From positions 17,893-81,892 of the forward strand of contig DKUE01000039.1 of assembly GCA_002490525.1 (NCBI GenBank): a stretch of 64,000 bases of DNA. Reading direction: 5' to 3'. Of the stretch, positions 9,003-16,785 are shown piece after piece. A program made the position numbers and the translations under genes. How positions within the stretch are numbered: the stretch's first letter is position 1; each line of letters begins with the position of its first letter. The DNA is from Ruminococcaceae bacterium UBA7212. Lineage in GTDB: Bacteria; Bacillota; Clostridia; Oscillospirales; Acutalibacteraceae. The notes under the pieces were generated by a model that saw only the letters and a list, made by a program, of their open reading frames with translations, was not told where the DNA came from and made no database searches.

Positions 9003-10490
9003 TTAAGCCTCGTCTGCAACTACGGCAGTTTCCGACTGTGCATTGAGCAACCACTTCGGCGCATCTGCATACGGATTGGTTTTTCCGTTTTTATCATACC
9101 ACGCCTGCGGATACCGCGGGTTTTCATTGGCGACCGCTAAGGAAGTGTCAATCGATGAGCCTTCATTTTCGCGCAGCATTCTGCCGACCACTACCAAACG
9201 CGCATCGGAAAACTCATAGGTACAGGTTTGCAGAGTAATGATTTTGTCGTCAGGCTGTATATCCACCCCTGTGGAATACAGTTTTCGCTCATCGACCGCG
9301 GCAATATACTCCATAAACTTGTCATTGGATCCGAAATCCGTCACGGTATAGTTGAAAATATAACCGTTGTCATCCGCTTCCTTACTGTTGGTAATGAATG
9401 CGGCGTACACCTTAAATCTATAGCTGCGATACAGCGTATCAAACTCAATGACGGGAGACGCCTGAAATCCTTCAATCTCCTTATACTTTTTCAAATCCGC
9501 AAACACCAAGCCGTCGCTCATATGGTGCCCGTATAAAATCGTATTTTTATTTAAATACTTCGGGTCGTTGCGGTAATCCATACACGGACAGCCGTAACGG
9601 CTGTAATTGCCATAGAAATCCTGTTTCAGATAGGTCGCATTATCCTCCGCCTGCACAACCTGCACATCAATCAGCGAATTGGGAATCTTAATCCAGCCAA
9701 CCAAATCCTGATTAATGGCATACAGATATGCATATTTTGCCATCATGCCCTCAGGCAGGCGGATATTGGGGTATTTTGAAAGAAATTCCGCCCAAACATC
9801 ATTTTCTGCCGACGGCGGCACATCGTCAATAATTTGCCCCTTAATCGCATCGCTCTGCTTGCTTGCCTGATAACTCTGCACACCGTAAATGCCGAAATAA
9901 ATAAGACATCCCACCAGCGCCACAACCGAAAGGTTCACAACCGTTTTTCGAATTCCCTCACCGACACTGTCCCGCCGATTGGGGAAAATCTTTAAAAAGG
10001 TGTCTTTAAAAATTTCGTTAAAGGTTCTGTATTGCTTTTCGGGTTCGTCTGAAATCGGCAGTTCTTCTTCCGCAGGCTCGGATTCCGCATGCGGCTCCTG
10101 TGCCGGCCGCGGCGTTAAATCGGCGTACGCCTGATAATGCTCCGTTACGTCAACAAACTGATTTTTATCCGCTAAAAATTTGCTTCGGCGCCCGGTCACC
10201 TCTTCGTCTTCCGAATTATGCGCAGACACTGCCCGCAAAACATCATCGTAAATGCTTTTATAATTCTGTGCTTCATCCGCCTGCAAGCTGTCAGACGCCT
10301 GCTCAGCCCCGTCCGCCGATTCGGATACGTTCTCTGCCTGCGTATTTGGCTCGGGAATATCCCGAAGAGAAGAAAGCAGTGCCTGTACTTCTTCATCCTC
10401 CGCCGAATCCGAATCCTGCGAAGAGACCTGTTTTTTCAGTGCATCAAACGAGAGCATTTCCTCTTCGTGCTTTTCATCGTATTTAGACAT
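9003..10490 (-). CDS. Class B sortase with a long acidic cytoplasmic N-terminus
   Basis: This is a transpeptidase that attaches surface proteins to the wall. The 495-residue chain has about 180 residues of acidic, low-complexity sequence, one transmembrane helix (about 183-203), and then a class B sortase domain. The catalytic triad is visible as His322 (ILYGHHM), Cys423 (LQTCTYEF) and Arg431 (DARLVVV). Sortases normally have a very short cytoplasmic part, so the long head is unusual. The ATG at 10490 lies inside the end of the preceding sortase gene (8-base overlap) and follows GAGAGGAG by about 9 bases. A tail motif, NPRYPQAWYDK, is shared with the neighbouring sortase. Confidence 0.92.
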   Translation of the reverse strand: MSKYDEKHEEEMLSFDALKKQVSSQDSDSAEDEEVQALLSSLRDIPEPNTQAENVSESADGAEQASDSLQADEAQNYKSIYDDVLRAVSAHNSEDEEVTGRRSKFLADKNQFVDVTEHYQAYADLTPRPAQEPHAESEPAEEELPISDEPEKQYRTFNEIFKDTFLKIFPNRRDSVGEGIRKTVVNLSVVALVGCLIYFGIYGVQSYQASKQSDAIKGQIIDDVPPSAENDVWAEFLSKYPNIRLPEGMMAKYAYLYAINQDLVGWIKIPNSLIDVQVVQAEDNATYLKQDFYGNYSRYGCPCMDYRNDPKYLNKNTILYGHHMSDGLVFADLKKYKEIEGFQASPVIEFDTLYRSYRFKVYAAFITNSKEADDNGYIFNYTVTDFGSNDKFMEYIAAVDERKLYSTGVDIQPDDKIITLQTCTYEFSDARLVVVGRMLRENEGSSIDTSLAVANENPRYPQAWYDKNGKTNPYADAPKWLLNAQSETAVVADEA

Positions 10491-11472
10491 TCGGGTCTTC
10501 TCCTCTCGGGTACCATTTTTCATCGTTTCTGTATGGATTTTGGGTTTTGAATTTATCATACCAAAGCTGTGGGTATTTCGGATTTTCGTTGACCTGTACC
10601 GCCGAAACATCCACAGAGGCATTTTCGCCTTCGCGTACCAGCCGCGCCATCACAACACAGCGTGCATCCTGCTGTTTACGGGCGCTTAAATCCATATCGC
10701 GTGTACAGGTGGAAAGGGTTAAAATTTTATCGGTCGGCAGTACCTCAACACCGGTATGGTAGAGACTGCGTTTATCCACCTCGGCAATAAACTCGGCAAA
10801 GCTCTCATCGGTCATAAACGGGTAAATGTAGTTAAAAACATAGTTGTTATCCAATTCCGCAGACGCGGTGGTCAGGAACACGGCAAACACTTTCCATTTA
10901 TAGTCTTTATAAATGGTGTTAAAGGTGATGACCGGCGCTGTTTTATAAAACTCCGCATCTTTATATTTTTCCAAATCGGAAAACATAGTAGAATCGAGAT
11001 AATTGTGCCCGTATAAAATCGTATTTTTATTGAGAAGTTCTGCATTATTGCGGTAATCCATATAAATCGTTCCGCGGCGCAGATACTCTTTGTAGAAATC
11101 ATGACGCAAATAAAATTCATTGTCCTCGGACTGCATGACAGGATGGTCAATCGTGGTATTCGGTACGGTAATCCAGCCGACTAAATCGTTATTTTCGTTA
11201 TATGCAGCACGGTACCGCGGCTGTACAAAGGCAGGCTCGGCAGGATAATTTTCTGCCGGCTGTGTAGTCAGCTCGGCAATATTCTGCGCCTGCTTTTTGC
11301 TTTCATAAATATCATGAAAATATTTGACGCAAATCCCGCCCGCTACCAGCAGTACCAGCACGGCGATTACCGTAACCAGACGGTTTACAACCCCGCCCGA
11401 TTTCTTTTTCTTTTTTTGCTTAGCTCTTTCTACAACCGTTTTATCGGTCGCTTTTTCATATTGACTGCTCAT
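10483..11472 (-). CDS. Class B sortase
   Basis: The 329-residue chain has a Lys-rich cytoplasmic start, a transmembrane helix at about residues 30-48, and a class B sortase domain with His156 (ILYGHNY), Cys256 (LSTCTRDM) and Arg271 (DARCVVM). The ATG overlaps the stop of the cinA C-domain gene by four bases (ATGA) and has a GGAGG about 11 bases before it, so translation is probably coupled. The C-terminal tail NPKYPQLWYDKFKTQNPY closely resembles that of the next sortase, so the two are likely tandem duplicates that diverged in their N-terminal parts. Substrate choice cannot be read from sequence. A wall protein with IPKTG is encoded at the end of the window. Confidence 0.93.
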   Translation of the reverse strand: MSSQYEKATDKTVVERAKQKKKKKSGGVVNRLVTVIAVLVLLVAGGICVKYFHDIYESKKQAQNIAELTTQPAENYPAEPAFVQPRYRAAYNENNDLVGWITVPNTTIDHPVMQSEDNEFYLRHDFYKEYLRRGTIYMDYRNNAELLNKNTILYGHNYLDSTMFSDLEKYKDAEFYKTAPVITFNTIYKDYKWKVFAVFLTTASAELDNNYVFNYIYPFMTDESFAEFIAEVDKRSLYHTGVEVLPTDKILTLSTCTRDMDLSARKQQDARCVVMARLVREGENASVDVSAVQVNENPKYPQLWYDKFKTQNPYRNDEKWYPRGEDPNV

Positions 11473-11948
11473 GCGTACAAATACCTCCGAACCAATTCAA
11501 GCGCATGTGTTGCCGAAACCCTGCGGTTATTTTCGCGGACATTGTCGGTAAAATGATTTTCATATTTTTCGACGGTGACACCATCGGCATCCGCCAGCGC
11601 GATATACACCAAACCAACGGGTTTTTCGGTATCATCGGAATTCGGACCGGCAATACCCGTCACCGCTACCGCCAAATCCGCTTCGGCAAACCGCCGTGCG
11701 CCCTGTGCCATTTCACGGGCGGTCTGTTCGCTGACGGCACCGAATTGCCGCAGGGTATCTTCTTTCACACCGAGCCATTTCGTTTTTAAACGGTTGGAAT
11801 AGGTCACCGCACCGCCGTGAAATACCGCCGAAGCGCCCGAAACGTCCGTCAGACGTTTTGCCACCAATCCGCCCGTGCAGGATTCCGCCGTGGTCAGCGT
11901 CAGGCCTTTTTGCGCAAGGCGGGTCACAATTTCTTCTTCTAAGGTCAT
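11469..11948 (-). CDS. pncC: CinA C-terminal domain protein (nicotinamide-nucleotide amidase type)
   Basis: The 159-residue stand-alone CinA C-domain keeps all motifs of the active amidase: AESCTGG with the serine nucleophile, GGAVTYSN, and VTGIAGP. Enzymes of this kind hydrolyse nicotinamide mononucleotide to nicotinate mononucleotide in the pyridine nucleotide cycle. The ATG at 11963 abuts the thiI stop. The ATG at 11948 follows GAGGAAG by about 6 bases and is preferred. It contrasts with the CinA-like region of the SpoIID fusion in the same directon, where these motifs are lost. Confidence 0.9.
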   Translation of the reverse strand: MTLEEEIVTRLAQKGLTLTTAESCTGGLVAKRLTDVSGASAVFHGGAVTYSNRLKTKWLGVKEDTLRQFGAVSEQTAREMAQGARRFAEADLAVAVTGIAGPNSDDTEKPVGLVYIALADADGVTVEKYENHFTDNVRENNRRVSATHALELVRRYLYA

Positions 11949-11963
11949 AACCGTCTTCCTCAT

Positions 11964-13142
11964 CTAAAAAGTACAGCGAATGATTTCAAATCTTGCACCG
12001 TCCACGGCACGCTGTATCAGATTTTCCACATCCAGCGCCTGCTCCGCCTGTTCTAAAAATTCAAGCTTCGGACGGGTGCGCGGATGCTTCGGCGTAAATA
12101 CCGTACAGCAATCCTCATATGGGCGGATAGAAATATCAAACGTATCAATTTGCCGCGAACGAACGATAATTTCATCCTTATCCATACCAATCAGCGGACG
12201 GAATACGGGCATACCTACAACCGCGTCCGTACAACCGAGTGCCAGCATGGTTTGGCTTGCCACCTGCCCGACACTTTCCCCCGTGATGAGTGCGGCACAG
12301 TCCTCTCGGCGCGCAATCCGCTCGGAAATGCGCATCATAAACCGCCGCATCACCAATGTAAACAGTTCTTCGGGGCAGTTGTCGCGAATCTGCTCCTGGA
12401 TTTCGGTAAACGGCACGGTGTAAAGCCCGATATCCCCACTGTATTTTGCCACCTGAGCCAGCAAGTCATGCACTTTCATTTCCGCCTGCGGAGAAGTAAA
12501 CGGCGGGGAAGCAAAATGCACTGCATCCAAGATGATACCACGTTTTGAGAGCATCCAACCTGCCACGGGGCTGTCAATACCACCGGAAATAAGCAGCGCC
12601 GCTTTGCCGCCCGTGCCCACAGGCATACCGCCCGCGCCCTTGATTTGATTGCAGCGGATATACGCCGCTTTTTCACGGACTTCCACTGTAACAATCCGGT
12701 CGGGATTGTGCACATCCACTGTCAAATGCGGAAATTTCGCAAGCAGTGCGCCGCCGACCTCGCGGCTGATTTCAGGAGACTTCAGCGGAAAGGCCTTATC
12801 CGAACGCTTTGCCTCCACCTTAAAGGTGGAAATATCCGCAAGCTGTTCTTCCAAATATTCCTGTGCCGCCGCCAAAATCACGGTCATATCCTTCTCAACC
12901 GCCGCTGCGCGCTGAAAAGCCGCAATCCCGAATACCTTTGAAAGGCGCTCCACTGCCTCATCCATATCAAAGCTTTCCTCGGTCGGCTCTATTATAATCG
13001 TAGATTGTGAACGAGATATGACAAAACCGCCCAAGTCCCGCATTCTGCGCTTAATATTTTTTACCAAAACACTTTCAAACGTAGAGCGGTTTAAGCCCTT
13101 CAGAGCCAACTCGCCGTTTTTAATTAAAATAATTTCCTGCAT
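11964..13142 (-). CDS. thiI: tRNA uracil 4-sulfurtransferase ThiI
   Basis: ThiI makes 4-thiouridine in tRNA and can supply sulfur for the thiazole of thiamine. The 392-residue chain has an N-terminal ferredoxin-like/THUMP part (KNGELALKGLNR near the start) and a PP-loop ATPase core with LLISGGIDSPVAGW. There is no C-terminal rhodanese domain. In Bacillus the shorter ThiI takes sulfur from a dedicated cysteine desulfurase encoded next to it, and the same arrangement is seen here, 4 bases upstream. The ATG at 13142 follows AAAAAGGG. Confidence 0.96.
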   Translation of the reverse strand: MQEIILIKNGELALKGLNRSTFESVLVKNIKRRMRDLGGFVISRSQSTIIIEPTEESFDMDEAVERLSKVFGIAAFQRAAAVEKDMTVILAAAQEYLEEQLADISTFKVEAKRSDKAFPLKSPEISREVGGALLAKFPHLTVDVHNPDRIVTVEVREKAAYIRCNQIKGAGGMPVGTGGKAALLISGGIDSPVAGWMLSKRGIILDAVHFASPPFTSPQAEMKVHDLLAQVAKYSGDIGLYTVPFTEIQEQIRDNCPEELFTLVMRRFMMRISERIARREDCAALITGESVGQVASQTMLALGCTDAVVGMPVFRPLIGMDKDEIIVRSRQIDTFDISIRPYEDCCTVFTPKHPRTRPKLEFLEQAEQALDVENLIQRAVDGARFEIIRCTF

Positions 13143-13146
13143 GGTC

Positions 13147-14280
13147 TTATCCCTTTTTCCGTAGCTGTTCGGCGGCGTTTTGCAAAGCACGCACACAGCT
13201 GTCAATTTCGTTTTCGGTTGTTTCGCGCGAAAGGCTTAGGCGAATCGCGCTGTCAATTTCTTCTGCGGAAAGCCCCATTGCCGTCAGCACAGGACTTCTG
13301 TGCCCTTTGGAGCAGGCTGAGCCTGCCGAAACATATACGCCTTCACCCGATAAAAAGTTAACACTGACTTGAGAGGGAATACCTTCTAAAGAAATGTTTA
13401 AAATATAAGGCAGTGCGCTTTCGGGGGAATGTACGGTAATGCCCTGCACCCCTGCAAGCTTTTCACGCAGACGGCCGTTTAAAAGCTCTGTGGTTTCCAA
13501 ATTTTCCCGAACATCGCCGCACGCTTTCACCGCCGCCGCAAATGCCGCAATCGCAGGCATCGCCTGTGTGCCCGAGCAAAGACCGTTCTCCTGCCCGCCG
13601 CCCAAAATATACGGCGGAAGCTGTACGCCCTTTCGCATATACAGTGCGCCTGCGCCTTTAAGCCCGTGCACCTTATGTGCGCTGACGCTCAAAAGGTCGA
13701 TATCGTATTTTTTCGGTATAATCGGCAGTTTCAAAAAGCCCTGCACGGCGTCCACATGTAAAAGCGCCGGTGCTTTTTTACGCCGAATAACAGAGGCAAT
13801 TTCCGTAAACGGCAAAACACTGCCGACCTCGTTGTTGACCGCCATCAAACTGACTAATATTGTTTTCTCGTCAATCACTTCTGCAAACTGCTCTGCCGTA
13901 ATAATCCCTTTTTTATCGGGAATGAGGCGTACAACGGTAAATCCCTCTGATTCCAAGCGCTCCATACACTTTTCCACACTTGGATGTTCAAACGCAGTTG
14001 TCACAATTTTATTGCCTCTGCGCCGATTTTTCCGAACCGCACCGAAAATGGCTGTATTATTTGCCGCCGTACCGCTCGGCGTAAAATAAATCTCCCCCGG
14101 CTCTGCCGAAAGCGGTTTTGCCACCGCCGCACGTGCGGACTCAAGCAGCTGCATCGCCGCAAACCCGTGGCGGTGCAGAGAGGACGGATTGCCGAATACA
14201 TCGGTCATTGCCTGCACAGCCGCCTGTACCGCCGCTTCACAGGGTTTTGTTGTTGCGCTGTTGTCCAAATAACACTCCAC
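13147..14280 (-). CDS. Cysteine desulfurase (NifS/NifZ type)
   Basis: This PLP enzyme releases sulfur from cysteine as a persulfide. The 377-residue chain shows YLDNSATTKP at the start, the PLP lysine in SAHKVHGLKG, and the active cysteine in the SAGSACSKG loop. I place the start at the GTG at 14280, which follows AAAGGAG by 8 bases. An ATG at 14304 would overlap that ribosome site. The adjacent thiI points to tRNA thiolation as its main use rather than general iron-sulfur assembly. A good promoter lies 39 bases upstream. Confidence 0.94.
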   Translation of the reverse strand: MECYLDNSATTKPCEAAVQAAVQAMTDVFGNPSSLHRHGFAAMQLLESARAAVAKPLSAEPGEIYFTPSGTAANNTAIFGAVRKNRRRGNKIVTTAFEHPSVEKCMERLESEGFTVVRLIPDKKGIITAEQFAEVIDEKTILVSLMAVNNEVGSVLPFTEIASVIRRKKAPALLHVDAVQGFLKLPIIPKKYDIDLLSVSAHKVHGLKGAGALYMRKGVQLPPYILGGGQENGLCSGTQAMPAIAAFAAAVKACGDVRENLETTELLNGRLREKLAGVQGITVHSPESALPYILNISLEGIPSQVSVNFLSGEGVYVSAGSACSKGHRSPVLTAMGLSAEEIDSAIRLSLSRETTENEIDSCVRALQNAAEQLRKKG

Positions 14281-14318
14281 CGTGCACACTCCTTTTTTGC
14301 ACAATAGCTCAGTTTTTT

Positions 14319-14347
14319 ATTATACACGAAATTCTGCGCTTTGGCAA
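14319..14347 (-). promoter_or_regulatory. Sigma-A type promoter of the cysteine desulfurase-thiI directon
   Basis: On the minus strand TTGCCA (14347-14342) and TATAAT (14324-14319) are 17 bases apart, ahead of the GTG at 14280. It may drive much of the directon down to 4.3 kb, since gaps there are short and show no strong terminator. Confidence 0.7.
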
Positions 14348-14425
14348 ACTAAATCCGCATATTTTTCAAAGATTTTTCGGTATATTTTCCGCTTTTCTGC
14401 AAAATGTAACTAAGAGGTGAAAACT

Positions 14426-15769
14426 ATGGAAAAAACCATGTCCAAACGCACCAAAGTCCGTCTGCTCGCCTACGCTTTGGCGGTGCTTACGGTACTGCTG
14501 ACCTTTTCTATTGTCGGCAACGTCCGTGCCGCCCGCATGACACGGCAAATCCGCATTGCACGCGAACGCGCGCTTTGCGAACTGGACACATATATCAGCA
14601 ATATCCATACCAATTTGCAAAAAGGTGTTTATGCAAATACGCCCACCATGCTCGGCAGTATGGCTTCACAGCTGCGCCGCGAGGCAACGGGCGCCAAAAG
14701 CAGTCTTGCCGTATTGCCGCTTTCCGAGGCAAGACTTGACAACACCTATAAATTTTTGTCGCAAATCGGTGATTTTGTCACAGCACTCAGCAAAAAGGTA
14801 GAACAAGGCGAAAGCATATCCGACGAAGAACGCGAACAATTATTCTCTTTACTGCATTTTTCCGAAACGCTGACCCAAGATATTTCCAACATGCGGCAGC
14901 AGCTGTTCGACGGTTATTTGGATTTTGAATCCGCCGAAAGTACACTGGAGCAGAAAGGTGAGCAAATCGCATCTTTATCGCAAAACATGGAAGATGCCGA
15001 ACAGTCGCTGACAGAATATCCGTCTCTTTTATATGACGGACCGTTCTCCGACCATATTCTCCAACGCGACGCGGCACTGCTGTCGGATAAATCGGAAATC
15101 TCCAAAGAGGAAGCGCTGAAAAAAGCTGCTGAAATTTTAGGAATTGCAGAAAACGACGTCACCTTTCTTTCCGAAGAAAACGACGCAACCGCCGCCTACT
15201 GCTTTTCAGGCGGAGACAAAACCGCAGCGGTCACCAAAAAGGGCGGATATCTTTTATATATGCTTTCGGGGCAGTTTGCCGGCGAAAGCAAATTGGAATA
15301 TACAGATGCGCGGAAATACGCTTCGGAATTTTTGAATAATAACGGTTTTTTGGATATGCAGGAAAGCTACTACACTGTATCCGACGGCATTTGCACCATC
15401 AACTATGCCTACCGCGATGGTGAATATATCTGCTATCCCGATTTGATTAAAATCAGTGTCAGTTTAGAAGACGGTAAAATTCTTTCCGCCGACTGCCGCG
15501 GATATGTGATGAATCACAAAGAACGTACCCCCGCCGCCCCTGCGCTAACGGCGGCAGAGGCGCAAAAAAAGGTCAGTCCCCTGCTGACGGTTACGGGCAC
15601 ACGCCTTGCCGTCATCCCGACAGACAGTATGGGGGAACGCACCGCGTATGAATTCCACTGCAAAAACAAAGAAGGTGCGGAATTCTTAGTTTATATCAAC
15701 ACCGTAACAGGTTACGAAGACGATATTTTGCTTCTGTTATATTCCGATGACGGTGTTTTAACAAAATAG
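14426..15769 (+). CDS. ypeB: Germination protein YpeB
   Basis: The 447-residue protein starts with a membrane anchor (about residues 9-30). A helical region rich in the family's SL(A/S)xLP and coiled-coil segments follows, then PepSY-type repeats toward the C-terminus with the closing INTVTGYEDDILLLL. In Bacillus, YpeB sits in the spore inner membrane and stabilises the cortex-lytic enzyme SleB. No sleB is next to it here. The ATG at 14426 has AGAGG 10 bases before it. Upstream, GCATA about 18 bases before TATATTTT weakly recalls a forespore sigma-G promoter, but the match is poor. Confidence 0.93.
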   Translation: MEKTMSKRTKVRLLAYALAVLTVLLTFSIVGNVRAARMTRQIRIARERALCELDTYISNIHTNLQKGVYANTPTMLGSMASQLRREATGAKSSLAVLPLSEARLDNTYKFLSQIGDFVTALSKKVEQGESISDEEREQLFSLLHFSETLTQDISNMRQQLFDGYLDFESAESTLEQKGEQIASLSQNMEDAEQSLTEYPSLLYDGPFSDHILQRDAALLSDKSEISKEEALKKAAEILGIAENDVTFLSEENDATAAYCFSGGDKTAAVTKKGGYLLYMLSGQFAGESKLEYTDARKYASEFLNNNGFLDMQESYYTVSDGICTINYAYRDGEYICYPDLIKISVSLEDGKILSADCRGYVMNHKERTPAAPALTAAEAQKKVSPLLTVTGTRLAVIPTDSMGERTAYEFHCKNKEGAEFLVYINTVTGYEDDILLLLYSDDGVLTK

Positions 15770-15832
15770 CGCATAAACAAAAGTTTTTTCGGCACACTAA
15801 CCATGTCCGAAAAGTGTAAAGAGGGATTATCC

Positions 15833-16147
15833 ATGAAGAAAAATATTCTTTTGATTGCCGTAATCCTCGCCCTGATTGCCATCAGCTTGGTTGCCTGCGG
15901 CAAAAGCGATGACGGGAAAGTGTCCGACCGCACCCCCTCAAACAGTGCGGCGGCAGATGTCACCAAAGGCGCAACGAATGCAGAAAACGCTGTCGGCGAT
16001 GTCGCAACCGGCGCTGGTGAAGTAGTCGGTGAGGCCGCAACGGGTGCAGGCGATTTAATCAGCGAAGCCGCCTCCGATGCCGGTAAGGTTGCGAGAGACG
16101 CAGTAACAGGTGCGGGCGATGTCGTTTCCGACGCCGTTCGCCGGTAA
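15833..16147 (+). CDS. Small lipoprotein with 11-residue repeats
   Basis: The 104-residue product has a lipoprotein signal with lipobox LVAC (Cys near residue 22). After a short polar stretch the mature part is built from 11-residue units such as VVGEAATGAGD, LISEAASDAGK and VARDAVTGAGD. Repeats of this length and composition form amphipathic helices and recall LEA-type or spore-coat-like stress proteins, but I recognise no family. It lies 63 bases after ypeB and ends at a terminator, so it may be co-expressed in the forespore. Its function is unknown. Confidence 0.8.
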   Translation: MKKNILLIAVILALIAISLVACGKSDDGKVSDRTPSNSAAADVTKGATNAENAVGDVATGAGEVVGEAATGAGDLISEAASDAGKVARDAVTGAGDVVSDAVRR

Positions 16148-16156
16148 ATCGGCACA

Positions 16157-16204
16157 AAAAAAACACAACCGTAAGCTTTGCGCTTCGCGATTGTGTTTTT
16201 TATT
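16157..16204. terminator. Bidirectional terminator between the lipoprotein and membrane-protein genes
   Basis: AAAAACACAA and TTGTGTTTTT pair around a GC-rich loop that can itself form GCGAAGCGC-type pairs. A and T runs lie on both sides, between convergent genes. Confidence 0.8.
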
Positions 16205-16209
16205 TTGCT

Positions 16210-16785
16210 TTATTTTATCCACCCGTACAGCGTCGGAACAAAAGTACTCAAAATATACGGCACGGCAAATGAAAATGCAACGGACGTTATAAGCGTCAGT
16301 CCGTACCGCTGTAAATAAGCACCCCCATACAAAATTCCGAAAATCGGCGCGGCAATAATTTTGATAAACAGGTTCGATTTGCCTTTGCCGTAAATTTGCT
16401 CCTTCAGTGTCAACGCGTCTTCCCACTGCGGGAACAAATTTGTCAACGCGGAAATCCCGACCCAAAGCAACAGAAAATTCAGAAAATGCGGAAACCCCTT
16501 TGCCGTAAAGAATTCACCGAGATAATACACATTGACAGCGCCCGCCGAAACCGTCACCAAGCCGACCAATAGATTAAATAAAAACGGGAAAAAGCACATG
16601 CCGAAGGCCGTGGCACGTTTGCGGATAATCTCATGCTCAATGTGCCCGCACATTTCATTTTGACGCAAATAGCGCCCGTCCTCTATGAGGATTTCATATA
16701 CACGGCAGGTCAAATGTTCAAAAAACGCCTGCAAAAATGTGCCGATGACCGTAATATATTTGACAGCTAAATATACGATTCTCAT
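16210..16785 (-). CDS. Multi-pass membrane protein of unknown function
   Basis: The 191-residue protein has about four hydrophobic segments: roughly residues 5-22, 60-82, 95-115 and 140-180. A conserved-looking MCGHIEHEIIRK stretch lies before the second segment. The HIEHE core resembles an HxxHE metal site, but this is not enough to call a peptidase. Its ATG overlaps the stop of the TPR gene by four bases, so the two are translationally coupled and probably work together at the membrane. I do not recognise the family with confidence. Confidence 0.75.
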   Translation of the reverse strand: MRIVYLAVKYITVIGTFLQAFFEHLTCRVYEILIEDGRYLRQNEMCGHIEHEIIRKRATAFGMCFFPFLFNLLVGLVTVSAGAVNVYYLGEFFTAKGFPHFLNFLLLWVGISALTNLFPQWEDALTLKEQIYGKGKSNLFIKIIAAPIFGILYGGAYLQRYGLTLITSVAFSFAVPYILSTFVPTLYGWIK

